DNA from: Fragilariopsis cylindrus CCMP1102
Lineage: Eukaryota; Bacillariophyta; Bacillariophyceae; Bacillariales; Bacillariaceae
Direction of reading: 5' to 3'
Length of the DNA: 64,000 nt
Assembly (NCBI GenBank): GCA_900095095.1
Contig: FMBT01000395.1
Coordinates: forward strand, 1-64,000
Of this stretch, positions 55,930 through 64,000 are shown piece by piece. The notes below the pieces were generated by a model. The model was not told where the DNA came from, ran no database searches, and saw nothing but the letters and a program-made list of their open reading frames with translations. A program made the translations under genes and the position numbers. How positions within the stretch are numbered: the stretch's first letter is position 1; each line of letters starts with the position of its first letter.

Positions 55930-56306
55930 TAACAAACAGTTCGTATATAATTATATATTAATATATCTATATCAACTGAATTGGTAAATGGTTTGTGTTT
56001 TGTAATTGTATTGTTTTATTTTGTGAGTTTAAACTATTGATTTATTGATTGCTCTGTTCTGTACTAATCACATGCAACGCCGTGTTGTATGACAAGTGAT
56101 ACATGTAGACTTGTACAGTAACTAGTAGCTTCACCGGTTTCAGTTCATACTGGTTACATTGAGTGAACTGGTTGAATTGAATCTTACCAGTTCATAATAT
56201 TCAGTCTTGCCAATTTACTTAACAATACTGGTTATCATATTCAGTCTTGCCAGTTTACTTAACACTACTGAACTCAATCGTGCACCAATACCGTAAACTG
56301 CTGTTA
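55930..56306 (-). repeat. 5' LTR of the copia element
   Basis: This repeat is the mate of 49337-49713. It carries the same TAACA...TGTTA tips. It would hold the element's promoter on the minus strand. Confidence 0.93.
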
Positions 56307-56469
56307 AAAAGAATGCTGAATCACCGGGTGGGATTGGTTGTTTTGGTTGGCGGCCACCAGCAAATCTATGCACCAAAAGAAAATCAATTTCAAAAGAAGT
56401 GGATAGTAAAAGCAAGAAAGACAATGAGTTACGATGTAAAAGAAGTCCTAGAAAATATTTCAAAATGAC

Positions 56470-57052
56470 TTACAACAAATCACCAATTTTATTTAAGGCG
56501 TCCTGTTTAGTACCAAAAAACTCAATGAGTTCATCTGTTATATCATTCTCCTCAACACCATAGGATCTATTAACAATTGCAATATCAGCAGGATCATATA
56601 TATTCCCTTCAAGTATAACGAACAAACAAACAGATAAACAAATAAAGTTAGTAATTTAATGCTGACATCGGCTATAATCATATGAAACTTGCACTTGCAC
56701 CCTCTTTCATGCATGTGCATGTATATACGCGCAATTATTTATACTACGTACCGTTTAGAATGGTGGAAGATCCTTGAATTGATGATGGAAGACCGTCATT
56801 GGAATCAGAAATTCCTCCACCATTTGGGGTAAGGCTTACAAAGTTTCTTGGTTCAATAATAGCAATATAGCTACGACGATAGTTGTAACCCTTTGACGAG
56901 GATGATGCCAACATTCTCTCATTGTTGCTGCCATCTTCTGTAGTAGCAGTAGCAGTATTATCACCCATACCTCCTTTCGTACAGAGAACAGAATGAACAC
57001 AGCAATAGGCATGTGCCAAGATGATAGACTTTACAGCTGTTAGGAGTTTCAT
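56470..57052 (-). CDS. Small secreted protein, 145 residues, unknown
   Basis: Exons are 57052-56752 and 56606-56470, with a 145-base intron (GTACGT donor, GAAG acceptor) that joins in frame as LNG-NIYDPADIAIVN. The start MKLLTAVKSIILAHAYCC gives a signal peptide. The mature protein has a Ser/Thr/Asn segment, then YNYRRSYIAIIEPRNFVSL, and ends with VNRSYGVEENDITDELIEFF. The last part loosely recalls beta-domains with YG...DVT motifs; no family is claimed. The gene stops 164 bases from the copia element. Confidence 0.6.
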
Positions 57053-58609
57053 GATGATGATGATGATGATGTTTTGATTGATTTGTGTTGGTTGACCGAT
57101 TGGTTTTGTTGTGTTGTTTGATGATATACTACGTTTGATCTTGTCAGAATATAATATTATGAAGAAAAAAGAGATGTTGTGTTTTGAATTTTTGTGAAAA
57201 AAGATGATAACCACTGCTAATACTGTAGATGTACGGTAGTCTTTGAAGGATTGATAACAGTATTTTTTTTTAGGATTATTTCTGCGTTTCTTCGATCTGC
57301 TTTCAGCATTTTCTTCTCAGTTCTTTTGAATGTGTTGACGTGCTAATACGGTACGGTACGGTACGGTACGGTACAGTACATCGAAAACGAGTTTGAAAAG
57401 GCCCAAGGTCATCGCATAGGCCCTGACCTTTCTTTGCTGTCTAGGAGAAAAATTAAAACTTTGCGAATGCCGTGGGCCAACAAAATGCAATTAAATATTC
57501 TGAGACGCTCGTGAATTGAAAACAAATATTATATGGCTTTAAAAATAGTTCTCCTCATTTATTCCAATGCGTTTAACAAAATCAATCTAATATTCTGAGA
57601 CGCTAGTGAATTGAAAACAAATATTATATGGCTTTAAAAATAGTTCTCCTCATTTATTCCAATGCGCGTACCGTCGCACGATGATTTGTAATTCTAATTC
57701 GTCAAGAGAAGAGGATTTTAGACGATGCGCAACCACGAGGAAAAGTTGTAAGAACAGCAACCACTAGGTAGAATGATAATTTTGGTAATTGACCACGGCA
57801 ACCAAACGCAACTATGATGGTGAGATTCTTTCTTACAGGAATTCCCTGTAGATAGAACGTATCAATACACTATTGCTTAATCGTCAGGTCGCTCTTGAAA
57901 AGTCGATACGTATGGCGATAATCCACATCTTGGGTTCATAGTACAGTACAGTAGTCCGAGACTAGAATTGGACATCATAACGAACACGAAGAATGACACG
58001 AAAAAGCTGTACAATAGAACCGGATCAGTTCGGAGAATGAATCAAGTCAATCAATCGAAAATAATAATTTGAATTATGTGAAGAATCGCTGTAGTTATGA
58101 TAGTACTAAAATTGCTTGAGGTCCACTACTATAATGTATGTTGTCATTGAGTTAGCTCTACTAGTTAATTAGCTACTATCTAGCAAGCTACTACTAGAGT
58201 TTTTTCCCTACTACCGGTTACAGAAAGTACTAGCTCTTTTAGAGGAAGTATACCGTACATAAGATAGTAGCAGTGTACTGTATCCGAGTAGTATAAAATA
58301 TGAAAAGTTATAGATGTGATTTAATGGCATGGTATCTTAAATATACTACGATATATAAATTGTCTTTCTTGTTACACCGTGCTTTTTGGTGCGATAAATT
58401 CTTTGGCATTCGATCCGCCCCCTAAAGTGTTCCACCATATCTTCATATTGATAGTATGGCAAACAACAATCTGTAAAGATTACTTAAGCGTTACTATTGC
58501 AGTCGAATATATCCCGAACGGAAACAGGTTGGATCATGAATTTGAGTTGGGAGTGTAGTTATCATAATAGGCCCATTATTTTTGTTTTATAGCAGGGTAC
58601 GGGCTGCGT
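57053..58609. other. Intergenic, simple repeats and a two-copy repeat
   Basis: It contains a GATGAT run before the small secreted gene, a TACGG pentanucleotide run (about 57348-57372) and a two-copy repeat at 57494-57666. No gene was seen. Confidence 0.5.
57494..57666. repeat. Two-copy direct repeat, period 95 bases
   Basis: Units of about 78 bases (57494-57571 and 57589-57666) differ at one position (GACGCTCGTG versus GACGCTAGTG). A 17-base spacer separates them. Near identity suggests a recent duplication. Confidence 0.75.
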
Positions 58610-58691
58610 ATCGTTTAGTGAGGGCTTTCAAAAAGTCCTGCGCCGACCCCCTTCCTGCACACCTCTTTTCTCGTGTTGTATGAGATGACAT
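58610..58691. repeat. Left inverted ends of the piggyBac-like element
   Basis: The outer 20 bases match the window's last 20 bases in inverse. The inner part (58634-58691, with CCTGCACACCTCTTTTCTCG) matches 63676-63733 in inverse with a few changes. Confidence 0.75.
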
Positions 58692-58947
58692 CTTCGCGCC
58701 ATAAAAATATTAAGACGTGCCCTGTTTAGTTTCTTCATTTTAAGGATTTTTTGAGCCTGCAAGGCACGCCTGACACCAGAATTTTTCCTAAGTAATTAAA
58801 AATATTTGTTACTCAAGGTTTTTTGCTAGTTTTAACACGCACCATTTCTAGCTAGCAAAATAATGTCGTTACAAGAATAAATATCGTTACAGAATACAAA
58901 AAAAGCGATTATTATTGTTCATTCATTTCTGTCACAAAGTAAAAAGT

Positions 58948-61900
58948 ATGGATGCAAACAGTAAACGTACGCCAAGTCCACCTGCCACCACTGCTGCTGC
59001 TGCTTTGGCTGCTAGGTCTTTAGAAACTCCTGTTTTTCCAAGGAATATTATTGATTCTGGTTCATCATCTGTGAGTACTCTATCACGCCATACACCTAGT
59101 ATTGCAAGTACTAAATTAACATTGGTAAGGGAAGATATTGTACAAGCTTTTAAGGAAGATGATGAAGAAGTTGGCGATGGTGGTGAAAGTGATGAAGAGT
59201 ATGGTAATGACAACGACAATGCCGATGAATTTAAAGGTGTATTAGGGTTTGAAACTGAGGCTAATTTTAAAGATGTAATAGAAGAGAGGGAAGAGGTAAA
59301 AAATTCTATTTTACCCGAATCTTATCATCAATTCAATTCTGAAGATCCTTTTCTTAAGTACCGTGATGGTACACCAATTGAAGAGGTAGATCTTCCTTCT
59401 TTTATTCCAGAAGAACATCAACCACATGGTGCTAACCCCACTAATGGAACTCCAGCATTCAAAGATGTAGATAATCCTGGTGATTGGAATAGCTTCATGT
59501 TCAAAGCAAAGAATAAAAAGAATGGGAAATACTCACATCATAAGTTACCCTCTGGAGCAACACCCATACCAAAGACAACTGGTTTTGAAGGACATATCCG
59601 CACAATTAACGATTGGACGGTTAACTATGGTGGTACATTTAATGTAGGTGTTTTCTAATCATATAATGTTCCTCTTCTTTTCCGACAACAATACTAACAT
59701 TTTTTGTTTCAATCTGTTTCATCAATATATATAAATATATATTTATTTTCTCTCTCAATAACAGGCAGTAGGATGCGCACGCTCTGGTGCTACTGCACTC
59801 GATCCGTTTCCCGATTCAAGGATTGGCTATCTTGATGTTGATAAACTTAAAAAACATGGTATAACACAGGAAAGATTAGAGCAAAGAGATGCTTTACTAA
59901 TATTCCAGCTACTGTTACCGATGGTTGATGTTGAAGATGTTGATGATGTTGACAGTAATAGTAAAAAAAGGAAGGGATATTACACTGATGTTGCTCATTT
60001 TTCAAACATCAACAGAGCATACCGTACACGCCCTGGTTATGGTCATCCCTGTAAGGATTTCACTGCCAAAGAAATAATAAGATTTGATGGAATACTAATG
60101 TATAATGGAGTTCGTGGTGGAGACCATGCTTTACATCATCTTTGGTCGGATCAACAAGACTGTCGATATAGCAATAAGGTAAACCTTTCCATGCGCCCAA
60201 CAAGATTTCTAGATATTAAGAAATATCTGAAGTACAACGATAATAAGGCTGGTACGTATTATTTGTTCTTTGCTGCTTGAATTTCATATTATATATTCAC
60301 TCTAACATTTACCTTGCTTATCTGTTTTGCTGAACAATACCAGACGAGTTGTTGAAGCTGAAATCTCCTGAGAAATATGATCCTGCTTCTAAATTCAGTT
60401 TGATCTATGATGCTGTAATTGAGAATACTAGGTACTTCACAAAAAAGGCAGACCTTGATATAGTTGGTGACGAAACCACTTATGGTAACGCAGGATGTGG
60501 ACAATACATCTCAAATCTAAAAGGCAAGATTGTCTCGAGGGGTGGTCAAACCACTTTGATGATGTCAAAACGAAATAGATTATACGGTGCTATTCACAGA
60601 CATAAGAGCAATCCAAAGTGTGAAGGAACATGGCCTGCAGGACCATCTGAAATCCGTTACCTTGTTGAGAAATATGTCCAAGAATATGTAGGTGATGGAG
60701 AGAATTGTTTGTGGTCAGAGAAGCCTCATATTGTAGCAGATAATTACTTTACCCATGAACTTCTGCTTGATTGGTTGGGGAAAAATGGATACGGTTATCT
60801 TGGAACAGCAGCTAGGAACCAGCTTATAAAAGGAATGAATACATCTTATTTTCATAAGGAGAAAATGACTGTTAACAGGGTAAATAAAGCTGCTCGATTC
60901 ACAAAACCAATTGTATTTTCTAAATTGAAAAGATCAGTAGAAGGGAATCGCTATCGTCGAGTTCATGTTTCTTTCCAGAGTACTGGCTCAACAAATATTG
61001 CTACAGTCAATTCTATTACCAATGGTAGACTGTATGGTCGTAAAAAATGCCGTGGACGGGGAGTGAAACACGTTCGTATTATTGAAATGAATATGGTAAG
61101 TAAAACTATGTGCTTAGTTTGTATTTTGCTTCAATATTTTATGTTTGCTTCTCACACTATTACTATGGATGCACCTACCATTCAAGGCAAGAGATATCTA
61201 CTTACATTTCTATGGTGCTATTGATACAATTGATGCAGTTATAAAGAAAGCAGGTATTGACTTCCGTTCATGGCGATATTACCATAGACCAGTCAACCAT
61301 GGAAAAGGAATAGCGCTCGCTTCTGCTTTTTCTTTCTATGAAGAAATCATCAGTGGATCACTTGAAGAAGACTGGAAGATCACCAACAAACAACATCGTA
61401 TGAATTTTTATCAATTTCAACAGCGACTAGCAGAACAAATGATGGACTATGATCCAAAATACCCAATGTATGCTGGGGATGAAAGATTGAGAGCACACAC
61501 GTGTACTACGCTTGCCTCTTGTACTAGTAGTCGTAATAGGAATATAAAGCGACAAAAACTTGCAGTAAGAGATGATTTTACTGGCAATACAACGTCAGAG
61601 ATAAGTTTAATTGATATCTCTAAAGCAATTGGTGATGGTCGTTTGAATGACTCTCTTCTTGTATTTGAAAAACATGTTGAGTCAAAGAAGACTCTGGCAG
61701 GAACAGGAAGAAGCAATCTTACACAAAAATGTTTTGTATGTGGTAAACCAACAACAACATTCTGCACAATATGCAAGAAAGAAGTTACACGGACTAATAA
61801 AGAAACCAAGGTAGTAGAAACATTGAAGGTGCCAACACCTCTTTGTTTTTTTGGTACTAAAAGAAACAAAGTATCAACGCCTGGCTTATGCTTCTTACGA

Positions 61901-62323
61901 TATCACACACCACACCATTTTGGTCTTTGTATGAGTGATTCAAAAGCAAGAAATAAGAAGGAAAAAGATTGGAATGAACCAACAAAAAAGCAAAAGGAAA
62001 GTTGGGAGGAGTACATGCAAACTTGTCTATCCTACTGTAGAGATGTTAATGTTTCAGACAGAAGTAGTAACTCTACTGGTACTTGTACGGATACTAGTAG
62101 CAACAACGACAGCAATTTTCATCAGAAACGGCAAGATAATAATAGTAGCAGTAGTAGCAATGATGGTAATGTGAACGGACATGATGCATCACAACAAAGG
62201 CCATTAGCAAAATTAGAAGTGAATATAAACAATAATAATGATGATGATGATGATAATAACGATGACGATGACGATGATGCTATGGTTCTTGGTATTTCTG
62301 GTGGTGTTACATACGAGATTTAG
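58948..62323 (+). CDS. piggyBac-like transposase, four exons, intact
   Basis: Exons are 58948-59643, 59765-60251, 60344-61095 and 61187-62323, with introns of 121, 92 and 91 bases, all GT-AG and in phase. The product is about 1023 residues, larger than the roughly 600 of insect piggyBac. An acidic N-terminus leads to the family fold (RPTRFLDIKKYLKYND). Catalytic Asp candidates lie in LDIVGDETTYGN (about 435), KPHIVADNYFTHELLLDW (about 526) and FYGAIDTIDAVIKKAG (about 655). The C-terminus holds a Cys/His-rich zinc-binding region (CFVCGKPTTTFCTICKK, about 827 on, then CFLRYHTPHHFGLC) and an Asn/Asp tail. No stop or frame break was seen, so it may be active. The start codon is the first ATG in an open frame. 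Confidence 0.9.
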
Positions 62324-62339
62324 ATGACATTGTAATGAA

Positions 62340-63250
62340 TAATTAAATACATATATAGCATGAATTAACTTCCAATGGTGCGTTGACAATACAATTGACA
62401 AATCTATCTCTACCACCAATGAATACACATGCATGTACAAATTTCTATAATCTTCTAACATCAAAACTGGAGATTTTAGTTGGAATTGAATTTAAATAAT
62501 TATTTATTCATTCAGCATGATGGTTTGGTTCGCGCGACGACGCCCCCTTCTCCTCATTCGTTGACAATACGACTGTCACCAATCCTTTCATTATTGAATG
62601 CACATGCATGTACATATTTCTATTGTCTTCTAAGATTGAAAATTGATGAAATGAGAACCAAAACTAAATTATTTTTGGAATTGAATTTAAATAATTATTT
62701 ATTCCATCAGTATGATGGTTTGGTTTGCGCGACGACGCCCCCTTCCCTCCCTTCGTCGACGATGCGAATGTCACCATTCTTCATATTATTCAATGCAGAT
62801 GCATGTACATATTTCTATTGTCTTCTAAGATTGAAAATTGATGAAATGGCAACCAACACAAGACAGATTTTGCTATCATAAATTAAAACATCTTCACCAC
62901 CATCAGCATGTGGTTAGCGCGACGACGCCCCCTTCCCTCCCTTTGTCGACGATGCGAATGTCACCATTCTTCCTATTATTCAATGCAGATGCATGTACAT
63001 ATTTCTATTGTCTTCTAGGATTGAAAATTGATGAAATGGCAACCAACACAAGACAGATTTTGCTATCATGAATTAAAACATCTTCACCACCATCAGCATG
63101 TGGTTAGCGCGACGACGCCCCCTTCCCTCCCTTTGTCGACGATGCGACTGTCACCATTCTTCCTATTATTCAATGTACATGCATGTACATATTTCTATTG
63201 TCTTCTAAGATTGAAAATTGATGAAATGGCAACCAAAACAAGTTGTTGTA
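62340..63250. repeat. About five tandem repeats of 190 bases inside the transposon
   Basis: Each unit has GCGCGACGACGCCCCCTTC, then TTCGT or TTTGTCGACGATGCGA, TGCATGTACATATTTCTATT, GTCTTCTAAGATTGAAAATT. The first copy is most diverged; the third and fourth (62885-63240) are nearly identical. Short ORFs here are translations of the repeat. The GACGCCCCCTTC core resembles the CGACCCCCTTC motif at the element ends, so these may be transposase-binding sites (inference). Confidence 0.8.
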
Positions 63251-63334
63251 TTTTTGTACTGTTATTTTGCAGTGATTTCTAGACTGGAAAATTTTCCATT
63301 CTATTTTGTTAGTAGATTGCCGCGGTAAAATAGA

Positions 63335-63392
63335 GGTTCGCCGAGAACACTGTTTCCGTCAACGTTGACGGAAACAGTGTTCTCGGCGAACC
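63335..63392. repeat. Perfect 58-base palindrome with no spacer
   Basis: The left half (63335-63363, starting GGTTCGCCGAGAACACTG) is the exact reverse complement of the right half (63364-63392), centred on AACGTT. It would form a hairpin in single-stranded form. It lies inside the piggyBac-like element between the tandem repeats and the right end. Confidence 0.95.
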
Positions 63393-63675
63393 ACAAAGCA
63401 GTTAATTTAACCAATCAGATCATTTTACTTTCCCAAAGAACACAAAAATACTTAGGACCAATCACACTTAAAATCATATGGTATGATCATATCCTATGAT
63501 AGTATACCAAAGGTATGATCATATCATATGATAGTATTATTAAGATAGACATATTTTTTAGTTTTTAACAGGAAGATGCGCGTGCCTCTTCTGAATTTTG
63601 TGCGAGCAAAACCCGCATTTTTGTCCACAACATCACTGAACGGTGTTAAAAAAATGAAATTTTTGAGTGCGCGCG
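63393..63675. other. Transposon interior, short direct repeat
   Basis: No gene was seen. A 26-base unit (GGTATGATCATATCCTATGA and its ATATCATATGA variant) occurs twice, at about 63480-63505 and 63513-63538. Confidence 0.6.
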
Positions 63676-64000
63676 TCTGTACAACACGACAAAGGAGGTG
63701 TGCAGGAAGGGGGTTGCCGCAGAGATTTTCCTAACTACTTATAAAGGCTGTAATAACATTTTGAACAACTGACATTAGCATACATAAGCTAGATCAACAG
63801 AAAGGCATTAATCTTCGCTTTTTGGACATATCTAACTCTTTCAGTGGATGCTATTGGTTCAAATTTTATAAGCCTGGACGTAATTGGACAAATATTTTCC
63901 TTTCTTCTAGTGGATTTTCTACGCGCGTCATAGTACAATTTGACGTAGAAAAAAACTCCTGCGGCGACCCCCTTCTCACAGAAAGCCCTCACTAAACGAT
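63676..64000. repeat. Right inverted ends of the piggyBac-like element
   Basis: 63676-63733 pairs with the left inner repeat, and 63981-64000 pairs with the left outer 20 bases. About 250 bases lie between the two right-hand segments. On the left they are almost adjacent, so the right end is asymmetrical or is a nested copy. Confidence 0.7.

Larger units (their letters stand above)
49337..56306 (-). mobile_element. Ty1/copia LTR retroelement, looks whole and young
   Basis: The element is 6970 bases, bounded by two 377-base LTRs that differ at one position by eye, so the insertion is recent. On the minus strand it holds a gag-like frame and a long pol frame with the copia order protease, integrase, reverse transcriptase, RNase H. 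It resembles the diatom copia lineages called CoDi, though the sub-lineage is not assigned. LTR tips read TAACA...TGTTA instead of TG...CA. The five bases on the two outer sides do not match, so no target duplication was found. A G-rich polypurine-like stretch precedes the 3' LTR near 49714-49722. It lies between the PPR relic and a small secreted-protein gene. Confidence 0.93.
58610..64000 (+). mobile_element. piggyBac-like DNA transposon, runs to or past the window end
   Basis: An intact transposase gene lies between inverted ends. Positions 58610-58629 (ATCGTTTAGTGAGGGC...) and 63981-64000 are exact 20-base reverse complements. A second inverted pair of about 55 bases lies inside (58634-58691 with 63676-63733). 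The motif CTGCGCCGACCCCCTTC or CTGCGGCGACCCCCTTC occurs in both. The right limit may lie beyond the window, and the flanking TTAA expected for this family was not found at the left end, so exact limits are open. Noncoding parts hold tandem repeats and a long palindrome. Confidence 0.75.

Noticed and set aside
56215-56463. 82-residue minus-strand ORF overlapping the 5' LTR edge
   Set aside because: It runs across the element border into LTR sequence and shows no conserved motif.
58484-58487. TTAA as the piggyBac target site
   Set aside because: It lies 123 bases outside the matching inverted ends, and no terminal CCC-type sequence follows it.
62480-63282. Three similar ORFs encoding Leu/Cys-rich peptides downstream of the transposase
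   Set aside because: They are translations of the 190-base tandem repeat; each copy differs in frame limits, and no splice signals link them to the transposase.
1-64000. CRISPR arrays, rRNA genes, bacterial operons
   Set aside because: No regularly spaced short repeats with unique spacers, no rRNA-like sequence, and introns and spacing are eukaryotic.

Overview
The window reads as nuclear DNA of a stramenopile, most likely a pennate diatom of the Pseudo-nitzschia/Fragilariopsis kind. This rests on AT-rich, low-complexity coding regions (poly-Asn, poly-Gln, Asp/Glu runs), short GT-AG introns of about 90-310 bases (one of 722), secreted proteins with Ser-Pro-Thr repeats, DUF285 repeat proteins, helicase-associated (HA) domain proteins, and a Ty1/copia element of the kind common in diatoms. 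The species is inferred; no ribosomal RNA, tRNA or organelle marker was seen.

Layout. 1-7.7 kb: a secreted Ser/Pro/Thr repeat protein whose frame is broken several times, convergent with a DENN-domain (Rab exchange factor type) gene. 7.7-10.1 kb: a gene-free repeat zone with a small inverted-repeat element, a diverged direct duplication and a tandem array. 10.1-12.9 kb: a secreted DUF285/BspA-like protein with 17 repeats and a Lys-rich tail. 12.9-15.0 kb: spacer holding a relic of the V-ATPase subunit a gene found intact 10 kb further on. 15.0-18.9 kb: an ABC half-transporter with a built-in zinc finger and one frame break, divergent from an ADP-ribosylglycohydrolase-family gene (19.4-20.8 kb). 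23.3-26.7 kb: V-ATPase subunit a, two exons, intact.

27.7-31.7 kb: a low-complexity membrane protein gene and a second copy of its 3' end, with an intronless, N-terminally short cytochrome P450 gene between them. 32.7-36.1 kb: a Myb/SANT-like plus HA-domain gene. Its 3' flank is repeated in inverted orientation beyond a plastid-type PDZ protein gene (36.9-38.3 kb). 38.8-39.9 kb: a secreted Cys-rich repeat protein ending in a potato inhibitor I domain. 41.3-42.1 kb: a FHIT-like HIT protein. 43.2-43.8 kb: a decayed gene of unknown family. 44.9-49.3 kb: a large decayed pentatricopeptide repeat (PPR) gene.

The right third is mobile DNA. A young-looking Ty1/copia element (49337-56306, minus strand) has LTRs that differ at one position by eye. 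It sits between the PPR relic and a small two-exon secreted protein gene. From 58610 to at least the window end lies a piggyBac-like DNA transposon with an intact four-exon transposase of about 1023 residues, inverted ends, about five 190-base tandem repeats and a perfect 58-base palindrome.

The host genes do not form a pathway; they are ordinary housekeeping and secretory genes spaced by repeats. Single-base frame breaks in several otherwise conserved host genes mean that either local decay or assembly indels should be considered throughout. All calls come from reading the sequence; no database search was run.
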